From: Diorhabda sublineata | Lineage: Eukaryota; Arthropoda; Insecta; Coleoptera; Chrysomelidae | Direction: 5' to 3' | Assembly (NCBI RefSeq): GCF_026230105.1 | Contig: NC_079479.1 | Span: 36,611,385-36,675,384, forward strand | DNA: 64,000 nucleotides | In this document: in pieces, positions 36,641 to 48,800 of the stretch | Layout: each line of letters starts with the position of its first letter | Numbering within the stretch: the stretch's first letter is position 1 | Notes under the pieces: generated by a model | Database searches by the model: none | Seen by the model: the letters and a program-made list of their open reading frames with translations, nothing else | Told to the model about the DNA's origin: nothing | Program-made: the position numbers and the translations under genes

Positions 36641-38033
36641 CAGCTGTTTTAAAATTATTTTTATTTTTGGATTTGTTTAGGAAAAAACTAGAACGTAACG
36701 CTGAAATGATATAATAGAATTTTGTTAGAATTTGATTTAACGTTGTGCTAATTTTAAAATCGGGATTGAGTAAACGTAGAAATTTCCGTAAATACTTTTT
36801 GTGTCCGATTCAAAAATATATCTTATTTCTACGGTATTTTGCACACGGCACGCTTTTCGAAATATACAACTTGATATACTAAAAATTAAAAATTGATGGT
36901 AAATCTATTGTTGAATAAATATTTTCACTATTAGATATATTTTCTTAAGAGGTAAAATTAAATATACGGTTAATGAGGAAAATAAAGCTCATTTTGTGTG
37001 GCAGAAAGTTGTAGATTAAAATTATAATATCAACAAACCAAAAATAGTTTTAGTGACGCAAAAAAAACATCCTTGCCTGAATTTTATAATATCTTACATG
37101 TTTTAAATGACGTGGTATTAAAAATAGACAGTGGCTCAAAATATAATCGCAAAAAGCTATTCAAGAATTGCGTAAATTAGATTCACTCAGTATAAAATTT
37201 AATAATACATTTAGATTTAGACATACGGCTCTAAATAATATTCTAGTATCTGATAGTAATAAAGTGAAACGAATAGATAGACATTAGTAGGTTTGTTAAC
37301 TGTTACTGGCTCCGCCCCTTTCTCTATCTCTCTCTCTCTCTCACTCTTTCAATACCTTTAACTTTCTCACACAGTACGATCATGATTCAAGATTTAGATC
37401 TGATCGTTCATAGTAAAGGAAAATCGATGCCAAAAAAATTAGTTAAAAGTATACAGGTGAATTTCCACATTGATTTCCGAAACGAGTGGTGAATATAGAA
37501 ATAAATATTTTTCAAATATGCAAAGTAATTTAAAATAAAATATATTTGTGACTATTACGACATAATTAGGCGATTGGAACGCCGCTGAATCTTTAGTTTG
37601 GTTTTTTTATAAAACGAATGCAATGCAGTATAAAATAGAATATGAAATAAAAAATTATCTGGGCCCGAATTTGTTAATTGAGCTGACTCCCACTTTCAAG
37701 TCATACGACACCGAACACATAATAAAATTTAAAAATAGCACGACCAATCAAAAGTGAGGTTAGACAGGTGGTAAAAAACGACATTTTTATAAAAACGTAT
37801 TTTTATGTGAAAATATCGTAAAAATGGACGTGGCATAAGTACTCACCATTTTGTTTATTTTTTATTGGTTTGATTATAAAATAAAAATCGATTTTAACGG
37901 TATTTTCACTTATTTTTTAAGCTAGTCACAATTTCACTCCAAAATAATCGCACGAAATAACAAAATTTCCATTTTATTTTTCGTAATAAAAAAGAAAAAG
38001 CACTCGGCATTGAAAAAAATTCACTTCACCTAC

Positions 38034-38130
38034 CTGTGCCTGAGGACGACCGGAGGTTGACGCTGTCCTAAAAGCTACAAGCGTCCCGACGCTCGAAAAA
38101 GCATCGCTGCCACTTCTACCTACTCCTATC
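38034..38130 (-). other. Candidate non-coding first exon of Tm2
   Basis: The region is GC-richer than its surroundings and on the minus strand ends in GGCACAG followed by the donor GTAGGTGAAG (GT at 38033-38032). It could splice to the acceptor at 35770-35769, upstream of the Tm2 ATG. The 5' boundary is a guess. This would put the Tm2 promoter at ~38.1-38.2 kb. Confidence 0.5.
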
Positions 38131-38389
38131 CCATCGTTCCCCTATCCCCCACCAAAATTACTCAAGTCTACATCGAACAGTGAACCTCAAAATGTTCTCT
38201 AATCATATTCATTCGATTTCAATTCACTTATATATTCACTATATTAATCTGATTCATTCATTCATTCAAATATAGGCAGTTTTTATTAAGATCAATATAC
38301 CTGTTAACCAATAATTTAACTCATCGATCGCTTTTTCTCAATAGAAAAACGTTAACCTCGCAATTTATTTTTTATCTATGGTAATAAGA

Positions 38390-38642
38390 GTGTCAAACTA
38401 TGACTCATCGATTCGATGTTTTGACTGTTCGAAAACGTTTTTATTTGAAGTGCTTCATCACCAAAAGTCGAAGAGAATTGATCGGCTGTTGATTTAATTC
38501 ACGTCGAAAGTAATAGAAAATATTAATTCTAGTTTTAATTATCTGTATACAACTCAAACTGTACTCGTACGATAAAACGTTCTGAGTGCACGGCAATGTC
38601 AGATTTCAACTATACACGGTTGCCATATCTCGAAACTTGAAG
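38390..38642. mobile_element. Internally deleted mariner derivative
   Basis: The left part (GACTCATCGATTCGATGTTT, then TGACTGTTC) and right part (GCCATATCTCGAAACTTGAA) match the two ends of the mariner remnant at 62010-62520. The middle, with the transposase, is missing. The copy is ~255 bp against ~470 bp. Confidence 0.6.
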
Positions 38643-40839
38643 TATTAAGTTCTTAAATTAAAAGATAACATGGATCCAGACTAGAAGGGAATTTAATTAA
38701 TTTCCGTTTTCTTCTTGTTATAAATAAATGTGAGACGATAATGGTTTTATAAAAAGTTCGAAATAGAAGCCTAGTGCGTTCGATAAACGTAGTTTCTGGT
38801 TTATTTTATTGTATTCAGTAAAAAAAACCAGCTCACCATGACCTTAGAAATAAATGAACTACATACCTTAATAAGAATATTATTTAAAAAGTTATATATA
38901 CGATGTTTGATCGAAAAATAGTACAAAAAAAATTATAGGTTAGTTAGTTAGGAAGCTTGGTATTTATATTCAAGAAAATGTTGGGTCATGCAATTCAAAC
39001 ACAACGTCAGTCCACTTGGACTCTGTTTACCAATGAAAACATCGAACCGTAAAGCTGCACGTACACAATTTCTTCGAAATATTCCTGTCAGACAGTCTGG
39101 GATAAGCAGTGGCGTGGCTTAGTGAGATTTATTTATTTAGCAACTCCTTAAGATCGTAAAAAAGGCCCTACAAACAAAGAATTAATTACCGTTATTGAAA
39201 GTCTTTATGGTTTTTGCTTTGAAATTTCGTTTTCCAGAAAATGGGGTACAAAAAGGGCTCAGTTCACGTCTGGTACCCTGTATAAACCAAACTCCCCAAC
39301 ATTTTACTCGACTATTTACATTTTAAAATGTATTATAACAACGGCTGTACAATTTCAAAGTTTCAAAGTTTTTTTTTTTAATGTTTTACAAGTGTAGACA
39401 GGCGGTGATGGCTCCAGAAGCGGCCGCTAGATCTTTCGCGGCAATAGGCCGCCATTTTCTGTCACTTCCAGCTGTGATTGAAATGGCGACTGTGAAGCAA
39501 CCAAATTTGAAAAAAAAATTTCTTGATTTATGACAAATTTTTTATTTCGATTTAAAATTTTGAACACCCTGTCTCTCAGTTTGTATTCCTGTATCAAAAT
39601 TTTAGGAAAAAAGATAAAATTTGACGTTTCGACTTTTTTTAAGTCTTCCGCCATCTTGAAAAAAGGGTTAAATTCAGTTTTTTCATCATAACTCGGTTCC
39701 CCGTTGAGATACGAAAATTTTTATTCCATACTTTTTTGTTGCTCTTTGTACGATCTACAATTAAGGTCTTATACATTTTTCACGTACCGATCATAGTTAT
39801 CGAGATATCGTTAAAAAAATCCATAAATTTGGGGAGAAAAAAATGGTTTTTCGCTATTTCCTTTTTTCTCGTGGAATATATCAAAAAATGTCTTATACAA
39901 AACTTGTAGAGCGAGTTCAGACCTACAAATTCGTTTTTTCATTTTTTATTTTCGAGAAAAATTACGACCTCTAGCGCGTCGCAAAGTCAGCAAGACTGTG
40001 CCCGGTTTTGATCTAACTCGCGCACGTCAAAATGGATGAATGGTTGCTCGGGGAATTATTGCAATAAAAAATAAATTAATAAACTAGCCAAATTATAAAT
40101 CAAACACACGAAATTTATTGATCAAATAATTTTTATGCAGCATATTGTCGATCGAATATATAAACACCCTGATACGGCACTGATATTGTTTATGGTATTT
40201 TCAATCAGATATAATAAAATGGAAACCATAAAAAGCGAAAGTATATATGGCATTGTACAAGATGTTCGATGCCGTTGTGTCCCACTAACCTAAACAAAAC
40301 AGGCAAATGTGCGCTAATTATCGAATATTCTCGACCCAACGTTGACAAAAAGTCTTTTAAAGAAGAATTTAGACACTTATCAAGATGAAACGTTCGATAT
40401 AAAGTATAACACGACGTGGTTTTCGGTTGTTTTATGACACATTTGTTTTTTTTTACTATATATGGTATAAATTGAACGACATTCAAGGTCGTTGCGAATG
40501 ACTCCTTATTTATTGAATAATCACGATTTGTTTGTACACATTTTCAATTGAAAGTTGTGGTTGATGACCGTCATTCAAGGCTGCGTTTCATATCCCAATC
40601 TAAGAAGTAAAGACAAATGTCCGGAACAATTAGTTGTTAGAACTTATAACATTTTTAGAATCGCTCTAAGCGACCGCAAATTTTCTTCGGTATCCGCATT
40701 TAGCATCGTCAAGAGGGTGGGTAGTATCTTCTCCGCGACGGCCGTCGTCGTCGTCGGTCTATTCTTGGAGGTAGTGGGGACGCACGGCCACGATAAGCGC
40801 CCGGTAAGGAGCCAAACGTAAACTGATAGCACCTCCGTG
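38643..40839. other. Intergenic region between divergent Tm2 and Tm1
   Basis: No gene recognised. 39300-40170 resembles interspersed repeats (TTCCGCCATCTTGAAAAAAG; a similar CGCCATCTTGAAAAA motif occurs at ~49050). The 93-codon minus frame at 40205-40486 is unrecognised and probably not coding. Confidence 0.45.
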
Positions 40840-40930
40840 GTTCGTAAGTCATAACGTTCGACTTTAGTCGCTCCGAGACCGTGTCCAGTGTCAACGGGTA
40901 ACTCGTACTTTGGGGTTTTTTTGAATATCG
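40840..40930 (+). other. Candidate non-coding first exon of Tm1
   Basis: CG-richer stretch ending ATATCG followed by a strong donor GTAAGTG (GT at 40931). The next acceptor, TTGCAG, ends at 42353, 27 nt before the muscle-type ATG. The 5' limit is uncertain, and overlapping short frames at 40555-40894 on both strands are unrecognised. Confidence 0.4.
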
Positions 40931-41401
40931 GTAAGTGAATTTCTAAAATTCAAAATATTTCATTCGAAACTATATAATAAAATCATCAAGACAATATGGC
41001 GTCCGGGCACTTTTAGGTTAAATCTTAAATAACTTGGGATCAAAAAATTTGTTACTCGTATCATTAAAAACAAATTTTTTAAGCAACTCTCTTTTTATAT
41101 TTCGTTCTATTTTTAAAAAAATCTTAGTACCAATTCATAGAATAAAGATTAAACAGTCATCTAACCATGATCATGGAACAGGATATCAGAAACGTGAAGG
41201 TCTAAAATAATTTCTTACTTATTCTATTGTCGTTTCGTTTAGCAAAGATTAACTTTAATAATTAAAAAATTGATAAAGCGAACCCAACAACCACTTTTCA
41301 GTATACGGAAGATATAAAAAAGAATTCCCCTCGAGTTTAGAAGGAATTTAATGAAAATGGTTTTAAAAAAATATTGTAATTAATAGAGTAATCGATGACG
41401 T

Positions 41402-41422
41402 TGTGTGTGTGTGTGTGTGTGT
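41402..41422. repeat. (GT)n microsatellite
   Basis: About ten GT units upstream of the muscle Tm1 first coding exon. Confidence 0.9.
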
Positions 41423-42160
41423 ATAAGTTTATAAATAATGCTACGCCCTGTAGTATCAGGCGCATAGTTTATACGATTGTTCACTCGAAACATATACCTG
41501 TCATACAGGCTAAAGTTGATGAAACATTAACAAAAAATGTTCGCAGAATATTCAAAATCTATAAATTACTCATTGTAGTTAACATATTTCTTTTTATAAG
41601 AACGTCAATATCTCTGACACAGGACACATTCATAAAACAATAAAATATATATCGTAATAAAAAATTAAATCTAAAGCTACGTTCACACGTTGGGTAAGCA
41701 TCCACAAACATAAGCTTGTAAACTTGTTATTTACTTGCTTACGTTATGGTTTTAACTTTTACTTTACGTCCGCCATTTTGTCTAATGCACTAACAAGCGT
41801 CTTAATCGATATTTTTTATTTGTAGGTTAGGTTAGAAATCACGTGATAATTTTTGATCCGCCCCTGGATAATTTATAGATTAGTAACCGATTAGCAACAA
41901 TAACCTCGAATTAAATTTCCACTTTTTCCATTAATTGTACCAGATACATGATTTTTCACTGGGCTCGCCTCTAATTTATTAATACAAACACGTTTTGCGT
42001 GCCAAACACGATCTTATTTTAAATAAAACTAAACCACTCTTAGAATTATAATGTATTGAACTAAATACAAAATTTAATGGTTACAGAAAAAGAAAATTGT
42101 GATTCGAATAAATTGAATAAAAATAATATATTATGTTTCAAATACGGTTCAGCAACGGGA

Positions 42161-42170
42161 CTAAAAATAG
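42161..42170 (+). promoter_or_regulatory. MEF2-type site upstream of Tm1 muscle exon
   Basis: CTAAAAATAG is a perfect fit to YTAWWWWTAR. It lies ~190 bp before the first muscle coding exon. MEF2 is known to drive tropomyosin genes in insect muscle. A second match, CTATTTTTAG, lies at 44648-44657. Such motifs are frequent in AT-rich DNA, so function is only suggested. Confidence 0.4.
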
Positions 42171-42380
42171 GCCGGTTTCAAACTAATTATAACGTGCTTA
42201 CGAAAAGAAATTATTCAATATTAAAGGAAGGTTAAACGACAGATAATTAAAATATGAATGAAATAGATAGACATTAAACGAGATTATGTTATAATATATA
42301 TTAATCGTTAACAATAAATACACAAAAAAGTTATAGTAAATTATTTGTTGCAGTACGCGCGAAACTAATATTCATCCAAC

Positions 42381-42735
42381 ATGGACGCGATCAAGAAGAA
42401 GATGCAAGCGATGAAGCTTGAAAAAGATAACGCGTTAGACCGCGCCGCCCACAACGAACAACTTGCCAAAGATGCCAATCTACGTGCCGAAAAGGTAAAT
42501 TTGATCTACAACAAATTTATTTCCGACAACATTCTAACCATTTCCGCCATATTTATAGGTTATGTATTATTCATATTAAACAATTGGGGTATTTTTCATA
42601 TTTTTACAGGCCGAAGAAGAAGCTCGTTCTCTTCAAAAGAAAATCCAGACTATTGAGAATGACCTCGACCAAACACAAGAACAACTCACTCAAGTTAATG
42701 GAAAACTTGAGGAAAAAGAAAAGGCCCTCCAGAAC
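42381..42735 (+). CDS. Tm1: Tm1 muscle-type first coding exons
   Basis: Two exons, 42381-42494 (38 codons, MDAIKKKMQAMKLEKDNALD) and 42610-42735 (42 codons, AEEEARSLQKK...EKEKALQN), together making the 80-residue N-terminal module of long muscle tropomyosins. In Tm2 the same 80 codons are one exon. The acceptor TTGCAG at 42353 shows an upstream leader exon. Confidence 0.95.
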
Positions 42736-42833
42736 GTAAGTACCCATAAATATTGATAATATTCGTAAATATACTTTTTCATACTTTTTTTTTAATCACC
42801 TTGTAGCATTTAAATTAAAACATTCTTCTAGGT

Positions 42834-42893
<60 letters not shown>

Positions 42894-45800
42894 GTCCAAT
42901 CTCGCACATTAATTAACTGACAATAATTATAGGATGAATGGTAATTTATTTTTAAACACGTTTACAATGCGCATGTCCAATGAATTAGCTTAGAAAAAGT
43001 TATTTTTGTCATTAGACAGTGTAGAAACCGGACGTGAACCATACATTATAATTATATTTTAATGTACATAATTTATAGAAATTAAATTTATTTCGTATTA
43101 TATATAATCAAAATTTAGTGTAATGTACGTAGAAAAAAGATATTATGGTTACAAAGTTTACTACTAAAATAAATTACGCGTGTTTTCTGTAAATCTATTA
43201 ATACACCAAGAACTCGATCGCACTCCAAATATGGTTCGATGAATAATCCTATCTCTACTTGTCCCGTGACGTAATACACTCGTTATCGACATCTGGTATA
43301 TTATATGAGTAAAACAAAAATGTAATTATAATAAAACTTTCTTTTCGAAATGCGTTTTAAAATCTAAAACAAGAATTCATTTTTCCGTATTGTGTATTGC
43401 CTATATATTAGTGACGATAAAATCTGAAATTTTGCCAACCACGTATTACATTTTCGAGGCGTGCCAGACAACACACATTCTTGACGCAGTCCGTAGGTGT
43501 TGTTCGTGATGACAATCAAATGACTATTAATACTCAATAAATAGTGCAAGAAATCAGTATTTTAATGGATTAATCGTGCATTGGATCAAATATGGCGGTC
43601 CTCGTATATTTTCGATGTACTACGGCGCGTGTAGTTCTATAGCACGACACGATATCAGCGCCAGTAAGTCCAATATGGTGGAAATGATTGGCACGCGTTA
43701 AGTGACGTCTGATAAAAAATGTCAACAACAAGGGGGGCGGGTAGCGCTAGAAAAAGGGGACATCAACACCACCCTAGAAACGAAGGTACCAGAAGAAGAT
43801 TAGCCCTAGAAGTGTCGCCTAGTAAATCGTTAAGTGAATACAGTATAGCTAACGAAGTGACAACGCAAAACTCGACAATAACAAATGAAACTGTGATAGA
43901 TCATAGTGCCTTCCCCGAAAATAGTTCTATTAATAATACTGTCAGTCCGATACAAAGTCAAAACAAAAATACCGCTAATAATTGTGATATAGAAGTGATA
44001 GATTTAACAAAATGTGATGATGATATTGATACTAAAGATAATAAAGTAGTACCGAGCATATCTACCGACAGCTTAGATAAATGTACCAAAAGTGTCAAAG
44101 AAGATCGAAACAGTAAAATTCGTAAGCAACGAAAATCCAAACAGATTAAAAATGAAACCAAAAGTGAAACTGAAGAAACACAAGATATGTCTCTTGTTCT
44201 CAGACCAGAAGCAGAAGGCTCAAGTCAAAGCGATATAGAAAGCGAACAGGGTAGTGTAGACCCTGAATTAGAAGAATTATCGAAGCTCCGCTGTACGTCT
44301 GAAATGACTGAAGTGGTAGCTGAAAGAGAGAAACGTCGTAGGAGATGTGCTGATTATCCAGGACTTGCTTTCGCTAGTTCCATATTCAGTTCTGATACTC
44401 TAATGAAATTTTCAATTATTAGAAACGAACTGCATAATATTATGAATTCACAACTGAAACGTGTAAGTACAACTTGAATATCTCTCATTTTAATTATATT
44501 TAACCTAGCTATCAAGTCATTCGATTCGAATTCATTTATATAACGAGGTTTGAAAAACATTCATTTAGTTTTGTGAAAATACTCATTGTAATTATTGTAT
44601 TTTGATAGATAACGAAGGTAGATGTTTGCATTATTTGTCAACAACGGCTATTTTTAGATTTTGAAACGGTTTTTGTAAACATATTTGAATATAATATGGA
44701 GAAAATATAACAAACGAATTTGATTAAGTTTCTTTTAAAAAATTATTTCATTAATGTGTTAATAATAATAATACAATCAACGAAAAAATGATATAAATAT
44801 CGAGATAGTTGATAGACGAAAACAAAAATGAGGAAAAGTTGGGTTAGGATAATCAACTAGACCGATTTTTATGATCCAACCTTAAAATTAAAATGTTTTG
44901 TTACTAATATAAATATTACACTAAGAACCAGTGCCTAAACGAGTCTTTTTTTTTACGAAATTCAACCAATTATCGTATATTTACAATATATTTTTTTTAA
45001 TTAAACACTGTTCATAAATCTCATCGTATATAGTGTTCCAAATAATATCTGCGTTAATTAATAGAACCGTTGATGTGAAGAATACGTGTCTAATTCATTT
45101 TTTTTTTGTCACCCGATATAAATAACGATGACGACACGTTAGTTCTGACGTGACATGTAAGTTTTAACATACTTAAAGTTCGGTTTTAAACGAGCGGAAT
45201 AATTTAAATATGTGTTATAAAGAGAACATCGAACATGATATATTCTCACAACGGAATGTCGCATTGTCTCCTATTGTTAACATTTTACTACAAATTTTAC
45301 AAACCCGATTAAACGATTGAATGGCTGCCGCGCCTTAATTCGAATTCGGTACGGCGTTGTCAGCTCCATTAAAATATCTAATTATTTTTTTATAAAAATT
45401 ATAACGTGATAATAACTTTTATATAACACGGAACATGATTATATACATATATCATTAGTAAATACACTTAGTAATAAATCGTTTTATGTTAAACGATGGA
45501 TAATTTCAAAAAAATAAGCACAGGTGTAGCGATTTTGATTAGACATTTCTCGGTACATATTTTATATTTACTAAATATGGCATCGGCGCTTTTATGGTAT
45601 ATCTAGCAGGTGTCAGAGGCGCACGCGTGTCAGCCATTTTTCCCGGTGACTCGCCCAGTTGACTCAGGCGAACCGTACTAGAGTAGTTCGTATTCGGTTT
45701 TTTCGTGAAGTGCCTGATTTTTTCATTAAAAAAAATGACTACCAATATCCAACAAGGTTCCCTTTTGGACGTGCTCAAGAAAAAAATGAGGCAGACGAAA

Positions 45801-48800
45801 GAGGAAATGGAAAGATACAAAGATGAATGTGAGGAATTTAACAAGAGACTCCAAGTTGAAATTATGAGACGAGAAGAGGTAGGCTGTCGTTTGTGCATTT
45901 TGAAACGTGTTTTTTCGACTAGTTTCACTATTATTTATTATAAAATTATACAGTTTTACGTTTCTCTTTATAATATTTGTACATTAAAATATAAGTTATC
46001 GTATGTATTTCGCGTATATAAGGGATGTAGTAGTACATTGGCCCTTATATCGATTTGAAGGTGAATTGAATCATCAATTTTATCTTGAAAGATAAATTCA
46101 GTTTTCTTATTTGCATCGATAACGTATTATGAGAGATTTATAAGCAGTATTTACCGTTATGGCAACGAAAGATTCATAATCTCGGTAAACTAGTAATTCA
46201 TTCCAAAATTGTTTAGATACTGATATTGTTATTTCTAATATTTTGATTTCAATGCACAAATAACTTGTAACTATAAACAATAAAAAAATATGAGCGTAGA
46301 ATAGAAGGTGACGATACGAATTGTTTTCTATTTAGAAAGTTATGAAGAAACAGTCATGTTTTCTACATAACATTAGATTATTCAGAATGACACATTTTTA
46401 ATAAATTAGTCATTTTTTTTGTATATTTTCAACGCGTTTGTGTTTAACTGGAAATATTTCAGAATTCAGTCGTCGTTTAATTCGTTGCTTGCAAAATATT
46501 TATTTTTTGGAAAAGGAAATGACGACATATGTTTATTTGTATATTCCGAGGATGGCCGTATATTGTTATTTATTTTATTAAAATAAATAGTGACATATGT
46601 ACAGTAAATTATAAAATTTGCCTCCCGCAATGTTGCCAAATAAATTACAAGTTTAATAAAATCATTACCATATATAGTTGATAAATACTAAGAACTAGTT
46701 AAAGTCTTTTATAGATATATACATTTAATTTAAAATATTTTCGGGATCGATTTTTTTTTAATGGAATACGTTCCAGAAACATAATTTGATATGTATTGAT
46801 TCAACCTTGTCAATCAGTGAATTTCAATCGATGAGATTATGAATTTGTTTATATAGTACTTAATTTCAAGTACTTTAGTTTCAATTTATTTCGCAATAGA
46901 TCATATTTGATAGGGGCACTGGATTTTATAAATATTGTTAGTAGGAATTTTATCAAAGTGAGCCTAATCTTGGATTTTTTTGTTTTAAACTAATTTTAGA
47001 TTGGAAGAGATGTTAAATCATATCAAAAGGTCAAAGAAATTAAATAAATCTTCGAATACTTTATTTCATATTTAATAATGATGAAATTCCAATAATATTT
47101 TTTTTGTTTTCGATTAAATTTTAAATGGTATACTCATAAGTCTTGAGTTACGGATTAAGTTCTACATTTTCTCCCACTTTTTTTCTATTATTATTGACTA
47201 TATTTTCAGTACCAAATTATTTTACAAATATTTAACGCATTAACAATATTATTATATAACTATATAATTTTTTCTATTCGTTAAGAACGGAAGGAAGTGA
47301 GGTTGATTAACCCATTATAAAAAAAACCGCTCCGCCCTAAATATTCCAATCAAATCGCTCTAATTTACTGTTTCGTGTGGTAATACCTTCAAATAATGAT
47401 GTAATTGGCCCTTATTGGGAAATATCCTACTAATATTGTCAAAAAATTGTGGACCGAAGCTTGTAAAAAACGACTACAAAGAATAATTTGTATTAAAAAT
47501 TAATAACAACATTAAACCATTAATATTATTATTATATGCCTTAAAATTATTGCGAAAAGTGGGAAAACATGTTATACGTTTGATTCCACTTGCGTAAATG
47601 ATTGTGCGTTATTTTGGCATTGCAAAGTATCGAGCCCTTAATTAATTCTAAACTTTGATAGCTGTGCGACGACTTTCTGAAATCGGAGTTTTATTCTTAC
47701 GATTTAAAAAGATTAAAACCAAGTAGATTGTACTGGAAATTAAATGTATTGAGTCGTTTTATGGGGATACATTTTGAGGACGAGCTTATTTGTCGGCAAA
47801 TCGATGATTGATACGACGAATGGGTTGATTGAGACCTCAATAACTAATTACTTTTTTTTATGAAGACCGCCATTTTGTTTATTATTGTTTTAATCGACAT
47901 TTAATTGTATTTTCTTGTTCGTTACAGGCTGAATCTGAAGTAGCCGCGCTCAATCGTCGTATTCAATTATTGGAAGAGGATTTGGAACGTTCCGAGGAAC
48001 GTTTAGCCACAGCTACAGCTAAATTGGCGGAAGCCTCGGCGGCCGCCGATGAAAGCGAAAGGTTTGTTTACCTCGAAACCTTCCCTATAAAAACAAATCC
48101 CGTTTAATTGAGTGCAATTTGTGTTTTTAGCGCACTAACTTTACCCCCCGTTCCCCAAAAATATTACACGATACGATGGTGCTTAATATATCGAATAGTA
48201 TTTAATTTCGTTTTACTTCCCTCGTATATCATTATTTCCTGATGCTAAATCTGTTTTTTTATCAATTGTGCGTGATTTCGTGCTAAATTACTATCGTTGT
48301 ATCGTTTTATTTAAAAATTACGATTTTTACTAACATCTGGCAACAGTGTCTTAAGTTTATACCTCGTCGTCGGCGATTTTCGTCTGTTTTCGTTTTATTC
48401 GCTCCTCGATACCAGTCGATAATGACCACTACGTACATATTTGGATTGTTTTTTTGAACAAATTTCGAAATTTAGTTCGACGCCATGTAATTTTTGTTAG
48501 TGTCTCGTATAAATATCGTCGTATCGTGTAATAAGAAATTGAGGTTATGTTACTTTTTTTATGGATCGAATCTAATGGATTTAAATGGATTAAGTTTACA
48601 TTTAATAGGATAAAATTAGTCCCGACGATTATAAAATGTTATGTATCGTTTATTGTCGGTTATAAATAAAAAATTAGAGCACTTGTTAAATTCGTACAGT
48701 ACAATCGCGTTCCTGTTTAATTGATGTCAATATTTGAAATTTTGTTTACATTGTAATTACAAGGATACCAACTATTATTTGGGGGAAATTGTTTATAGAC

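Noticed and set aside
39418..39436. GCGGCCGCTAGATCT, resembling a cloning polylinker (NotI plus BglII)
   Set aside because: No flanking vector sequence. The surroundings are ordinary AT-rich insect DNA, so chance is likelier than contamination.
40205..40894. Open frames on both strands (40205-40486, 40555-40821, 40644-40894)
   Set aside because: No recognisable protein, overlapping frames on both strands, and location at the presumed Tm1 promoter or leader.
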